Positions 1-12,300 are shown, numbered from the stretch's first letter. The stretch: 64,000 nt of DNA from Haliotis asinina (GCF_037392515.1 NC_090281.1:54414753-54478752); one strand, 5' to 3'. Numbers and translations: made by a program. Notes: generated by a model not told the origin, from the letters alone.

Positions 1-470
1 TCAGTGTCAACAAAGATAGCCATTGCAACTGTGAAGGTTTATTCGCAGTGACTCAGATTTTGAGGAAATCATGCAGACAAATTGACAGGTCTCAAACTTC
101 AAAAATTACATGGACAAACTCTTTCTACCTCTTTCAGAGTACCTCTGCATCATTTGCGCTGCCAAATTCAATCAGTTAGGTAATTTAAAAAGGGAAAGTG
201 AGTTGTGATTGGTTCCCTCAACTTCCCAGTGTAGGCACCTGATTGGGGAAAAAGCCATCCAAGGGAGGTAATAAATTCATCAGGCAGGGCCGTAGATGCA
301 TCTATGGTATAGTGGAGACATATCAGAACGTATGATACAGTGAAAGCTCTCTAAATTGGCAGCCCTCCAATCAGGCATGCTCACAATATCGGCTATTAAA
401 TATGGTCCCAACAGCAGCTAATTAATTTATTATCATTTACATATTTCTAAAAGCAAATACAAAGTCCTAC

Positions 471-1151
471 CTCATTATACCAGTCTTTGACAGGTAGACT
501 ATGGGTTATCGCCAACCAGTTTCGATGAACTTCAAAATCTGTTGATCGGCTGCAAAACCATGTAAACACGTTATTTGCAGAGACCATATATATGTATATA
601 TGTGTGTGTGTGTGTGTGTCTGTTCGGCATATGGTCTCTGTTATTAGTAATCCCAAAATATCTCAATATTTCCATTCTCTTATATACTTTTCTAAAATCT
701 GTCACGGGATGAACTCTTACGGAACATACAATAACATGAAGTTGAATTTATTCAACCATGGTACACAATAACTTCTTGAGTCTTTAAATTATCAGTTCAC
801 TACAGCTCAAAGTAGCCCATGTGAAAAGGAACAAAGTGGACTGGCGAGCAAACGGTAGATCCAAGGCAAATGGTAGATCCAAGGATCCCATATTTTTGGT
901 GCGTTTAACATTCAACAACTTGGTATTGAGACTACAAAGTTGTTTCCCTTTCACATGTGCCGGTATGTGACACGTGTACATGTTGACACACAACAACTAA
1001 TCGTGCCATGTCTCCCAAACAATGCATACGTGATGAAGAAATATAACAAAAACGTTCTCAACCATTTAAATATTACAGACACGTACTATGTTGGCATTAA
1101 CAGGAGTTTGAAACTAGTGATCACGGAAGCGACGAGCCAAAACGTCGCCAT
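471..1151 (-). CDS. ALG8: ALG8, dolichyl-P-Glc glucosyltransferase, first two coding exons (gene continues left of the window)
   Basis: ALG8 is the ER multi-pass enzyme that adds the second glucose, from dolichyl-phosphate glucose, to the lipid-linked N-glycan precursor (family GT57). Exon 1 is 1151..1087: it starts in a CAAGATGGCG context and gives [21 protein letters not shown], a hydrophobic first helix, then ends in phase 2 at a GTACGT donor. Exon 2 is 549..471, after a TTTTGCAG acceptor and before a GTAGGA donor. The join completes a Tyr codon and gives [12 protein letters not shown] followed by [15 protein letters not shown], which matches the first luminal loop of ALG8/ALG6. The Asp of STDFE aligns with the residue known as the catalytic base in yeast Alg6. 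Phases fit exactly (65 nt, then 79 nt, total 48 codons). The next expected exon (a TLDYPP-type motif) is not in 1-470, so it should lie beyond the left edge. The intron 550-1086 carries a small (GT)n tract. The gene is divergent from MRPL30. Confidence 0.88.
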
Positions 1152-1542
1152 CTTGGAGATTTTTTACCTCCTCCACTGAAGATTGCTGGGGGAATTCATT
1201 TCGACATTGTCACGTATTGAACGTGTTTTAGTATCAGGTATCCTTGCAGATACATTAAAACAAAATATTTCCATATGAATTTATTTGATTTAATAGTTAC
1301 GTAATTTTGTGCATTTCTTTACACAAAGGCAAAGATATATATTCTATATGCTCATGTACTATCCAATGAGTATTCCCAATTGGAATATTGTTTCGTATTC
1401 GGAAATTTCTTGGCGAGATAAGCGAGACCATTGTACAACTCGTATTATTATATTTTTAAAGAGTGTTTTTTGTGACTACAGCAGTAAATACGTACCATAT
1501 ATAGTTTTTAAATACGAGAGTAATATTATCCAAGAAATCAAG
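1152..1542. promoter_or_regulatory. Bidirectional promoter between ALG8 and MRPL30
   Basis: The two start codons face away from each other across 391 bp. Both lie in near-identical motifs (CAAGATGGCGACG on the minus strand at 1151, CAAGATGGCG-like on the plus strand at 1541), resembling YY1 sites that straddle the start of many animal housekeeping genes. No TATA box is obvious near either start. The right half (1278-1482) is copied again at 1840-2050. Bidirectional activity is inferred from layout only. Confidence 0.6.
1278..1482. repeat. Promoter segment duplicated in MRPL30 intron 1 (copy 1)
   Basis: About 205 bp, beginning GAATTTATTTGATTT and including GCGAGATAAGCGAGACCATT. It recurs as a diverged direct copy at 1840-2050, also with GATAAGCGAGACCATT. 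Copy 1 lies in the ALG8/MRPL30 promoter, upstream of MRPL30 exon 1. Confidence 0.85.
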
Positions 1543-3527
1543 ATGGCGTCTCTCTTGCAGGTACATGTGATAAAAAACTGCATGATTTCACGATTTACCT
1601 GCCTATTTGATACTGTAAATCTATTTAGAGGCGGGGGTGATTCACATCAATGACAGACATGTTTCTGCATTGGTATTTTACCTTGTATTCCCGGCAATGT
1701 TAATTTGGGGAACAGTTGTACGTGATTTTCTTTGACTTTGAAACTTTGGTTGCCCCTTTAGAGGCAATTCTTACAGAATGCTTTGGCAACTTAAGACCTG
1801 GTTTAATGAACTATAAGAGACAGGGTTTTGTACTGTTTTGAATTTATTTATTTGATTTAAATAGTTACTTAGTTTTGTGCATTTCTTTACACAAAGACAA
1901 AAAAATATATATCATATTATATGCTCATGTAAGTGAGTATTCGAAATTGAAATATTGTGTCGTATTCGGAAATGTCTTGGCGCGATAAGCGAGACCATTC
2001 TACAACTCGTATTATTATGTTTTTAAAGAGTGTTTTTTTTTTACTACAGAAGTTCTTTACTCTTGTAGAGGGTGTCACTTCTTCGCCCAGCATGTCAAGA
2101 CTTGACCTTTGTAAGAAGGATGTCCAAAAAGAAGAAAATTCCAAAATGGGCAGACCCTAAAGACATGTCATGGGCAGAACCTTTGTTTGAAAGGCAGAGA
2201 AAGCTGGCGACAGAGGGAGAAAAGAAGAGAGAGGTGTCCATGTTACATCTGGTCCAGAGAGTGAAACCTTTAAAAGGTCGGCCATACTGGGAACGAGACA
2301 CCATCAAAACACTCAAGTTAAATGGAAAGGTAATGGTGGTCCTGAATGAAGGTTGTCCCTGATGATATGGGACATGTTCATAATATCACCCACAGCTTTG
2401 TCTGGCATATAACAGGTTATTTACAGATTGCAGTGATGTTTATGATGAGGTGGTAAGATGTCTAAAATTTTTCCAGAAAAGTGTACGGAATCCAGAACAG
2501 ACATATTGAAAATGAAACAAAAATTGGTGAAAGAAGTCCATGATCTGGGTCCACCCATCATGATATTGCCGGAATTTTACTAGAAGATGTGAAAACCAAA
2601 CTCTCTCACTCATTACCTCTGAAACTAAACATTAAGACTTTCCATCATCATCATCATCATCACCATCATCATCATGATGTTGAACTGGTATGTCTGGAAT
2701 ATTACCTTTTTGGATTCTGTGTTAGAATTGGTCCCAGTCAGTCAAAGGGTGGCTGTGTTCAATGTCTTGGTCAACTGCATGTCTGATGGCTCGAACTACT
2801 GCTTACAATATCAATCATTGGATTGTCTGGCCCAGACTACTGGCTGACTCTAGTATGACTGGGTGATGTTTTATTACAACTAAAAACAGCCTTGGAGTCA
2901 TGGACCTTGGTGTTACTCCCCAATCCACGCGAATCCGAGTTCTCTCTCACAGCACCCTCCCAGTCCCACCCACTGCCTCACAGTAACCCCAACATCAACC
3001 CCAACCTCAACACACTCATTTCCCATCTCCCATCAGACACACATTCCACCCTTTGCCAGTTGATTATCACATTTACCATTTTACAGTTATCTGCTTGTGG
3101 TCACCTCATGATGATTTATTTTTCTCATCGACAGATCGGGTGTTCGTACATTCACAAGAACACCCCGTCTGTGAACAGGATGCTGGAGAGTGTGAACCAC
3201 CTCATCAAGATCACCCCAATATCATTCCCACATGGGATTCCAGAATCACCTGATGACTTGGAGAACTGCTGGCTGAAAGACAACGGAGAGTTAGTGATTA
3301 GGAAAACAGTTTACCCTGTTGACACAGTACATTGTAAGAAGACAGATAGAGATGTATGGACCATGGACTTAGAGACATTTGAGAAAGAACATCAGAAGAA
3401 AATAGATAATCGAAGTGTCCACAAGGAATATTTTCCTCCCCAGTATCGGTACAAGTATAACCAGGACGGCAAGGAAAGGAGATACAAAGACAGTTCTAAC
3501 ATTGGCTCCGACAGGGAATGGTACTGA
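1543..3527 (+). CDS. MRPL30: MRPL30, mitochondrial large ribosomal subunit protein uL30m (3 exons)
   Basis: This is a structural protein of the mitochondrial 39S/54S large subunit, homologous to bacterial L30. Exon 1 is 1543-1560 (MASLLQ, then donor GTACAT). Exon 2 is 2069-2329, after the acceptor TTACTCTTGTAG. Exon 3 is 3135-3527, after CATCGACAG, ending TAC TGA. All joins are phase 0, giving 223 residues. The N-terminus (MASLLQRVSLLRPACQ) is basic and free of acidic residues, as expected of a mitochondrial presequence. The L30 core shows LHLVQRVKPLKGRPYWERD in exon 2 and HKNTPSVNRMLESVNHLIK in exon 3, both matching remembered MRPL30. The C-terminal extension (YFPPQYRYKYNQDG) is longer than in human (161 aa). 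Exon 1 has only six codons and rests on the start context, its donor and phase, so it is the weakest part. An in-frame stop at 2066-2068 forces exon 2 to begin at 2069 or later. Confidence 0.9.
1840..2050. repeat. Promoter segment duplicated in MRPL30 intron 1 (copy 2)
   Basis: Diverged direct copy of 1278-1482. Its T-rich right end and ACTACAG lie 19 bp before the exon 2 acceptor, so the duplicate now supplies polypyrimidine sequence next to that splice site. The two copies flank exon 1. Confidence 0.85.
2643..2675. repeat. (CAT)n microsatellite in MRPL30 intron 2
   Basis: Eleven CAT/CAC triplets. The apparent poly-His frame here is intronic and not coding. Confidence 0.85.
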
Positions 3528-4372
3528 CCCGGTAGACTTCGAAAGTAGTTTCCTATATTGTCTGTGTGTGATAGATGGAAATAAGATTATGAAAAGAAAC
3601 CATATGTTGATGTTTTTTTTATGTTTTGTCTTTTACACTGAACTTTACCTTGGGTTACCCCCTATTAAGTTAGATGTTGAGAAAAAGCTTTCACCAGAAT
3701 GAACTGAAAATGATCTTAAAGTCAATAATAGAAGACAGTTGGGTGGATGGATTATTGAAGGTGTTGGTGCTTTTTTATTTTACAAATGCACTTGAGTTAG
3801 AAATTCATCTTTTTCAAATTGCCAAACTTAAGTTCTTTTTGAGAAATGGCTGCTAGAAGCTAGCTAGATGTAAATGTAGATATGCATCCTGTGCAAATGC
3901 TAACTGAAAATGGACACAAATATAGACATCGTTAACCTGGATGCAGAATCGATGTTCAGGAATGACAGATATTTCATAGTTTCTGTTCACAATAATAAAA
4001 TAAAATTCTGTTAAAAACAGAATTTAGAAATGTTAGTATTTGTGATTTCAGCTGAGCAATTCACTGCCTATTTCAGCCGTGGGTTTTAGCATGCACTGTA
4101 GTTGAATATGTCTTTAAACAAACAAAAGTAGATATCATACATTAGTCTTATATATTTAGTAAAAACACATTACAGAAACAAACAAGGAATTAAACTGTTG
4201 TATTTGAATTATATTTAAACACATGTTATTTGACTTTTCTCAGCAACAATTAAAGGTATGACGTTTGTCATGACAGTTTTGTGTTAATTGCATAGGCAGA
4301 CATTTGCTGTAGACTTTTACACTGTTATCAAGCCGAAGCTATCAATAAATACATGCCTCTCTATGCAATAAA
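3528..4372 (+). other. MRPL30 3' untranslated region with polyadenylation signals
   Basis: This AT-rich non-coding stretch follows the stop codon. Canonical AATAAA signals occur at 4344-4349 and 4367-4372, and a cluster lies near 3993-4002. Which is used cannot be told from the sequence. No open frame with a family resemblance was seen here. Confidence 0.5.
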
Positions 4373-4430
4373 CAATTATATCGTCTGATTCATATGGACT
4401 TATTGCTACATACAGCTGCCAGACGTTGAA

Positions 4431-4605
4431 GGAATCTGGTAGTTAGGATTGATGACTTGATAGACACATGCCATTGTATGCCCATTGTGTAGATCGATGG
4501 TGATGCTGTTGATCACAGGATTGTCTGGTCCAGGCTCGATTATTTAGAGACGGCCACCATATAGTTGGATTATTGTTGAGTGTAGCACTGAGCAACAAAC
4601 TAACC
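4431..4605 (+). repeat. Family-2 SINE-like repeat, diverged copy
   Basis: Contains the family core (cagATCGATG, GTTGATCACAGGATTGTCTGGTCC and CTCGATTATTT blocks in order) and a degraded tail at GTTGAGTGTAGC. The 5' end is poorly preserved. Confidence 0.7.
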
Positions 4606-4775
4606 AAACTGGATGTTCCAGTATTTTGTTAATCAACACACCAAGTACCAGCCAATGGACAACATGTGCTCATAATACCAGGGATATTAGTCGAATTGCC
4701 CCAGCTGCAAAATGCCACAACAAATATGGACAGATTGGCCTGGATGTTTGGTCAAATTGTCCCGGGTTCTTCAGA

Positions 4776-5018
4776 CCCGTGAAGGTCACGGGGTACAATA
4801 GACCTTCAACAACCCATGCTTGTCATAAGAGGCGACTAACAGGATCGGGTGGTCAGGCTCGCTGACTTGGCTGACACATGTCATCGGTTTCCACTTGCGC
4901 AGATCGATGCTGATGTTGATCACTGGATTGTCTGGTCCAGACTCGATTATTTACAAACGGCCGCCATATTGCTGTAATATTACTGAATGCGGCATAAAAC
5001 TAAACTCACTCACCCTTC
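4776..5018 (+). repeat. Family-2 SINE-like repeat, near full length
   Basis: Starts GACCCGTGAAGGTCACGG. It then carries the CTTGTCATAAGAGGCGACTAA block, ATCGATGC, GATCACTGGATTGTCTGGTC, a CCGCCATAT block, and ends ATAAAACTAAACTCACTCAC. This is one of the best copies. It has the single-block form (one AGGCGACT motif); some other copies have two. Confidence 0.85.
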
Positions 5019-6184
5019 GAACTGCACCAGTTTACCCCAGGGTTCTTCAAACTCGTTTCTGAGACTTGTATGAACGTATTTGAACAGGCACTGCTCCATG
5101 TAGTAACTGGGTTGGAATCATCAAGAGGGTACGGGTTTTTGATGGCTATTTATGGCATATTGTCAATATCGATATAAAAAGAAGTGATACTGTGAAGAAA
5201 CTCTGAACGTCAACAATTTTAAGAGATAAAGGTTTTTGGTATGCGCCGTTGATAATGAAGAAATCATGTGCATATCACGCTGTAGGGTGTGTTTCGGATT
5301 TTAACTCTATACTGACAAACGCCTTGCACAGGAGTTGGTGGTCAGTACTTTCTTTGTTCTAATGCTTAGGAGTAGTATCTATAGTTCGCAGTCCGTTTCT
5401 TTCTAAGTGTACATATGTGTTTATAAAATTTGAATTATAAATTTAAATAATGCAAGCGCCCCAAGAAGCTTTCACAGTGTGTTGCAAATGTTGATCGGAG
5501 AAGCACCATTTCTTTCTATCTTTGTGTGACACCGCGCTCAGCAGTTTGCCTGCTGCATAACGTCGGTCTGTTAATATTCGAGTTACAGCTATCGATCTTG
5601 TGATTTTCATCTCAGAATCGATCTGCATTGTTGGAATACTACGACATGCATTAATAGTAATATAATACATTAGCTTTTGTAACGCGCCTTTTCCATGTAC
5701 ACCGCACATGTTCAAAGCGTTGACATGTCGTGTAATCAATTATATGTACAAAAACATGTTCATATGTATTCGAAGGGAACTGCCGAACCTGATAGTTCCA
5801 CATTCATAGGTTGCTGAAGACCCCTTCTAACCCGGATCTTTACAGGCCGGGAAAATAGTAGGATGGAACAAGCGACACATCTTAGTATTGAATACATCGC
5901 AGGAAGATAAAACGTCATTGACAACTATCAATATATGTAATAAAATGAAAACAAAATGGTGGTTAACGCTTTCACCCTTGCTATCCATAAGGAAAATTTA
6001 TTTAATCAGACGCACCGCTATTCCAAATACATCACTCGTCCGTAAACAGTCGAGTCTGGGCGAGGTAGTGGAGTGACAAATCAAGAGCATCTATATGCGA
6101 ACATTGCTGTATTGTCCCATCTGAAGCAAAGCAAGTATCAGGGTTGCAGCAAAACTACCACTTATGTTGGTTGGCTGGCTCCAT
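5019..6184. other. Intergenic, no gene recognised
   Basis: Short unrelated open frames only. A 5'-end fragment of family 2 in minus orientation is visible at 5811-5848 (GGTTGCTGAAGACC ... GATCTTTACAGG). Nothing else was recognised. Confidence 0.6.
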
Positions 6185-6185
6185 C

Positions 6186-6300
6186 TATGGTGGCGGTCTG
6201 TAAATATTGGAGTCTGCACCAGACAATCCAGTGATCAGTAGCATGAGCATCGATCTGTGCAAATGGGATACGATGACACACATCAACCAAGTCAGCGAGA
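6186..6300 (-). repeat. Family-2 SINE-like repeat, 3' half
   Basis: Reverse-oriented: GGCGGTCTGTAAATATTGGA, CAGACAATCCAGTGATCAG, GAGCATCGATCTG and CAACCAAGTCAGCGAG in order. Tail and head are missing. Confidence 0.75.
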
Positions 6301-7744
6301 ATGACGTAAATACCATTATGTTAGGAAAAACGATTATGTTGGGACTCTTCTGAAGATCAACCCGGAAACAGGTAACGTTTTTAAATAGTGTCTGTTTGAC
6401 ATGTAAGTGTATGGTTAATGGTCCCAAAAGCTTTCTCCAGCGTATACAAGTATCCGAATTTCACCCCTACAATTTGTGTCTGTTTGTTACGGAAATAAAT
6501 CTAGACATCCTCTGGCAGTGTTTCGAAGACACACGGTTATACCGACTAATGCAGTTTGAGTGGAACCAGATACATGGAGGGTACAATACGTTGTGATACT
6601 GCCAGCTGACGATGTTCAAACCGCCGGGGTTATTTCCCCTGCTGGTATTCAATAGTTGAAAAATAACAGATGTCGCTTGATTTTAAACAGTTGTTGCTCA
6701 CACACAAATACGATTACTCTCAGCTGAGTCTTGGCATTGCAGGGAATTATTTTTGTCGTTCTTTCCTTAACATATGCACTGAAAAAACATTGCGTGTTTG
6801 GCATTCACAATACGTTAGGAGCCCTCGCATACACATGGCAAGTCATTTGTTACAGACAAACGACAAGGTACTTTTGAACACCAGCTACCGTATTTCCCTA
6901 CAAATTCTGTGAACGAGTTTCAAAACAGGTAACAGAACCCCGGAGGGAGCCTGGTTCCCAGTGTATGCTGCGCTGGCGCGTGACTGAAGAAACGCCACGG
7001 GAGCCCCGCGCAGCATACACAGGGAAGCAGGCTGGCCTGGTTGTCATGAGAGACCTCTCGAGATCTCTGAGACATTACAGACTTATTATTTTTCAAACTA
7101 TGGTCATATATAAAGGAAAGCTACCAAATCTTTGAATGCGTTACAATTCTGTTGGCATGATAGTCTCTTACAGACGATATACCTTAACCTTCGCCCGTGA
7201 CCATGCATGTGGAGTTCGAGACCGGAAATGTTGAAAGGGGACCTTTCATTTCCAGATTTTTCTTTGTTCCAGGAAGAATGATTTAGATATAGCATACACG
7301 GTACCTTTGATAGACTTTGGGCGTGATAACAAGCTCGTATTGAATGGAGGCCAGCGCTTACAGATAAACGCCTTTCAGATTAAATACGGTATTTTCTAGC
7401 GATCAACCATGACGTCAGTGTTGATTCTTGGTGGCTATGTGGTTGGTGTGGTCAGATGATGTGACAGGACACTCTGGTATGAATGATATGGAAAAGAATA
7501 TCGTCACCTATAGTGACCATAGAGTGACCACTAGTATCTGAAATGAACATAGTTTAAAGACTAGAGATCGTAGTATTAAAATATAAGATATACCGAATAG
7601 GATCCCAGACTCTTTCTTCATTAATATAGAAATCTAGACTTGCCACATTTTCTAGACCCCCGTGAGCTTTCTTGGACATATACCATTAAAAGGAGGAGGG
7701 GATCCTGGATTGCAAGATTGATAGAATGCAAATGACGAAGCTAA
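6301..7744. other. Intergenic, no gene recognised; one long inverted repeat
   Basis: No supported gene. The 24-bp inverted repeat at 6950-7031 is listed separately. The rest shows only short frames without family resemblance. Confidence 0.5.
6950..7031. repeat. Inverted repeat with 24-bp arms
   Basis: Left arm 6950-6973 and right arm 7008-7031 match at 22 of 24 positions when one is reverse-complemented (core GTGTATGCTGCGC). The 34-bp spacer is GC-rich. It could be a strong hairpin or the ends of a tiny non-autonomous element. Confidence 0.8.
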
Positions 7745-7860
7745 GGCGGAAAAAGACGATCAAGACAATTATATATATATATATATTTCTTTTCGTTATA
7801 TGCATTGGCACTGGCTAGCGGTATGCTCGCAAAAATGGAATATCACCCCCCTACTTTTTA
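7745..7860 (-). repeat. Fragment of the hairpin-ended repeat also found at 58,151
   Basis: Read on the minus strand it gives AAAAAGTAGGGG, then GATATTCCATTTTTGCGAGC, ATACC, then CCAGTGCCAATGCATAT. The same blocks occur in the same order from 58,151. The inverted second end is missing here, and an (AT)n tract (7770-7786) sits inside it. Confidence 0.7.
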
Positions 7861-8049
7861 AATGGTACGTTTTCTTCAGAGTCGGTGTGGCAGACTACCA
7901 TGACCCCTGTGGCCATTCTGTCAGGTCGGAGAAGTTGAAAAATGCTAGGTGTGCTAGGTGTCACATTACTGTTTGGGGGCCATTGCTTTGAGAGCCTATC
8001 ACAGCATCCCCTGACATACCTGATGCTGTCTGTACCTGTGACTGGAGAC

Positions 8050-8575
8050 AATATACACTGAGTCAAAAAAGAAACTGCACATTCTTTCTTCGGGGCACTA
8101 TAAAAGGACAAGAGATGGTAAGATGGTTAAATTGTTATTATTTCATTACTGAGATCTGTGTGGTGTACTCGATACCCTGACAGTGCCGCAATCAGTTCCA
8201 TTAGGCTACACCGCCGTCCCAAAACGGTATGTCAAGTCAAAAGAATAAAAATTCGAAATTTCTCAGTTCATTATTGTGTATGGCCGTCCCGCGCATTCAC
8301 CACTGCCAAACACCGTCTCCCCATCGACTGTTTGTGTTTGTGAACACGTGGTTGGGGATTCTGCGCCATTGCTCTTGCAAGGCAGCGCCAAGTTCCCGTA
8401 AATTCTGAGGTTGGTTCCTAAGATCACGAAGCCTTCTCCCAAGTGCATCCCAAACGTGCTGTGTTGGATTAATGTCAGGGGACCTCGATGGCCTAACCAT
8501 GATTCCCGCGTTTTGAAGGAAATTACGTGTCAGCATCGCGTATGTGGCCGAGCATTATCATGCTGGAATAATGTT
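8050..8575 (-). pseudogene. Tc1-like transposase, broken C-terminal part
   Basis: A frame at 8536..8297 encodes RSPDINPTQHVWDALGRRLR, the SPDxNPxxHxWD block that carries the last acidic residue of the Tc1 DDE/D catalytic domain, followed by a family-typical C-terminus. Just upstream (about 8575-8545) another frame reads FQHDNARPHTR, the second catalytic Asp block. A single-base loss near 8545 separates the two frames. The N-terminal DNA-binding half is absent. CTGAGTCAAAAAAGAAACTG at about 8059 may be the element terminus. Dead copy. Confidence 0.85.
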
Positions 8576-8655
8576 ATACCCATGTGGGGATGCAAACCCG
8601 GGTCTTCGGCTTGAAGAGCCATCTATTTAGCCACAAGGCTACCTCACCGCCCCGT
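8576..8655 (-). repeat. Family-1 SINE head (tRNA-derived)
   Basis: Reverse complement of the family-1 5' end: GGTGAGGTAGCC, GAAGACCCGGGTTTGCATCC and CCACATGGGTAT. It abuts the Tc1 fragment and the following (AAAT)n tract. Confidence 0.8.
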
Positions 8656-8754
8656 CTGGATGGGAAGATAACTCGCGTCGTAAAATGTCAGCATCTGGAA
8701 TCCAGCTCCTGTGCAAAGAGTAGACAAAGCTGATTAGCAAATGTGACGTTTGGC

Positions 8755-8895
<141 letters not shown>

Positions 8896-9332
8896 ATGTC
8901 ATGACAACGCACTAATCCGTTAAGACTTCATGCAAAATATATTTATTAGGACAGCGATAAGCCAACCAAATGGTGTAAGAAATATAATTTTACTTCCTTA
9001 GGTACATAAATCACGCATACAATGAACTAATCATATATCCCTTTCACCCACCAGTAGCGAGGGATTATCACGAGGATAATCCCAACCGCCTACCACAACC
9101 ATGCAACGTCACTAGGAGCCCGAGTCAATGACTGCTCCTATTGTTGAAACGAAGTAATACTATTTAGTGCATGCGATTGGTGATTACTTGATTACAGATT
9201 ACTTGTGTCGTACAAAACCCGTGGTTACAGGGCTTCGTTAGATCCTAACACAGCCGTGGGTACACTGGCCACTCGGGCGACCATGACACAGGGATAACTC
9301 ACAGCAGCCTGAGACTCCCCTTTTCGTACACC

Positions 9333-12300
9333 ATGGTGAAATTCGTGATTACTGTGTGTCTTCTACTGTTTTGTGCAAATGCTGGTACGTAATTCCTTAT
9401 GAAAGTTTGTTCAATTTAGACGTGTTCTGATATGTACATTTGACCATTTATGAAAATACACGTCTAACTATTTCTTTGATCGACATTCTAGAAGTTGGTA
9501 AGACAATAATGAGGCAGACGACTTCATGGATCACAACATCACTTGATGAAAGGGCACGAAGTTGGCAAGAAACGCCGCGTTATAAATACTGAAGAAGTTG
9601 TAAAATCATGCCATGCGTTGTCATGCTACCTTCCAACTTCTAAATGCCCATCGAACATCTGTTCTTTCTCTTTTTTGCACAGAGCAGCGTTTAGATGTTT
9701 ATATTTATTACACATGTTTGATAACGATGTGAGAATCTACACCCAAACGTCGCTATATACATTAAGCAAGAAGTTGTAATCTAGAAAGTCGTATTCTCCA
9801 TTACATTTCAAAGGGCTTCATATAACGTCTACACATTGATGTGACGTATTCATCTGTACGTATGGCACACGCACAAATACAATTATTAAAGAGGTACAAC
9901 GATATTAATTGATGTTGATGTTTATTCAGCAGTTGTTCATAGTTAGACCGAGTTCACGAAGTTCGACTTATCGAGGTCTCTTGTATATGTTGTCCCAATA
10001 CATAACGACATCCAGTGATCGAGGGAAAACAAAGCACTTTGAGCACACATGTAGATGGAAGGAACTATAGAGCTGTATCCATATAATATTATGATGATAT
10101 AAAAGTGATAATATATACCCACCACCAGCATGAAAGGTGGTCCCTGGTTCTCCAAATATCAAATGCTATGCTGACGAGAAGTTCAACGAGCTCTCGTTAC
10201 ATTCTTAAATTCATATACATTGTTTCCTCAAACATTGACTTTCCAGATGGCGCTTGCACGTTCCCATCTGACCTGACCGGGACATGGGTCACCTCGACGA
10301 TGGGAACAATTACGTTTACGACATTCCAGGTGACGATCCCTTCTGTCTACACCTACGGCAATCTCATCTTCGACTGTGACACATTAGATGGCACACAGTA
10401 TTTACTCAGGTAATGATAGGAAATTGTCTACTGTTACGACATTCAACACCATGAACACCAGCGCCACCGGTTATGATGATAAGTCAAGGATAGGTTCCAC
10501 AGATATTCATTACCTTTCGAACTAACTAACGATGTATCCCATGATTTTATGTGCCACCCAAATCTCCGTTCCTGCAGTGACGTCACTATATCTCACAGCT
10601 AACTCAATGTTTTGCGCTTATAAGTTAATTCTGCGGGTTTCAACGAACACTCTGTCCAATGACAACCGGCTGCTGTGCCTCTTCAACCGCGACTGCTAAG
10701 AAGGAATGGGGTCATAGAGCGATTAAACTCTACAGTGAGGATAAGGATAATGATATGATCTACGCCCATGAAATAATTATCTCATTAAAATCATATTTTA
10801 TTTGCCAAAAAGGCTAAGGAGACAAATGAGCACATTCCCTTACATGTCACGCCATACGAGCGTTCTGAACCACGTTCACCAGGCCAGTGACAGTAGGAAT
10901 TTGTTTTATTATTATGTAACGTGGAAAGAGTTAAAACGCGGATATTTTTGAATATGGGGCAGTGCGACAGTCGCCTGTTCACCAAAAACGGCGTCCATCT
11001 TTCGCTTCAGTCGAATAAACATTTGAGACAGAGGAGACTTCCCACAGTCCTTGCCAGTTGGGCAGCAATCTTTGTCATCTGTCATCAGTCTTGGTCATCA
11101 TGTCAGATATTCAATGCATTTGTTACCATTTGGTTTTCAAGTTTTAAACAGGAGTGTTTCAAAGGTAGTGTGGAATAGAAGTCATCAGGTTAATATTAGC
11201 GCCACAAAGCCTGGAACTTTCTCAATGGCTGTTTTCTGCACATTGTCAAATATGTCACCGGAGGATCAAAGCTAAAAAATGATCGTTCTGATCATTCGTT
11301 ATTACTCGGCCTTTTCCGTAACCATAATTCGGCTTCTCCTGGAAAAGCCCAAATGTGTACGTTCTAACGTGTCTTCAGATCTTTGTGTAGATTTACGCGA
11401 ACTAAGATCTGAATTTAATCAGATTGTCCAAATCGATAATAAAATATGTGATTTACATCTATGACAGTATTAATAGATATGAGTATGAGTGGAGTACGAT
11501 AATCGTCTCTGTGGTAAATACTACGATCTAAGACTATGAAGTCTTTAAGTAATTAAGTACAAGATCTGCAACAGTCATGTCTGTAGACAACAATAAAATC
11601 TAAGGCTATAAAGCCTTACGCTTATCAAGTCTGATGTAAGTAACGAGATTTACGACATCAAGTTTCATAAAAGTAATCATACTAACAACTGTCGTTTATA
11701 TTATTACACTTTTCTTTTGTCAAGGTCAACAACGACGGTGACAGTCCTCGGTAACCAACTCGACGTCGTCACCTGTTTCAATGACATCACCATGCTTACC
11801 ACGGGGGTCAAGTACAAGCTCCAGCATGCGACAGGTCAGTACATGTAACGGACAGGCTTCATGGGTAGCCTAGTGCTTAAAGCGTTCGCTCGTCACGCCA
11901 AAGATCCGGGTTCGATTCCTCTCCTGGATAAAACGTGTGAAGTCCAATTCCGGTGTTCCCAACAGTGATATTGCTGGAATATTGTTTAAAGTGGTATTGA
12001 ACTAAATTCACACACCAACAAATATTTTTACATTAATGCTCATGTGAGAAATAGAACTGTGGTCGTCGGCCTGATGTGCGAACACTTTAATTATTTGGTC
12101 ACCTTGAAGAATATACCGGCTATATGATAGAATAAAAATACTATGCCTTCTTCAGCCGCACTGAACGATGCGAGCGGTTGGCGTCTAAAAGTCCTCCCCA
12201 CCGGTTCATCCCTCGCAGCCAGCACCCTGTGTGACGAGTCCACACCATACGCCATCGGCACCCAGGACATCCTCATCAAAGATGGTGAGATTGAAATACA

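Noticed and set aside
2892..3134. Upstream extension of the MRPL30 exon 3 frame
   Set aside because: The L30 match and a clear acceptor begin at 3135; the preceding Pro/Ser/Asn-rich stretch is intron 2.
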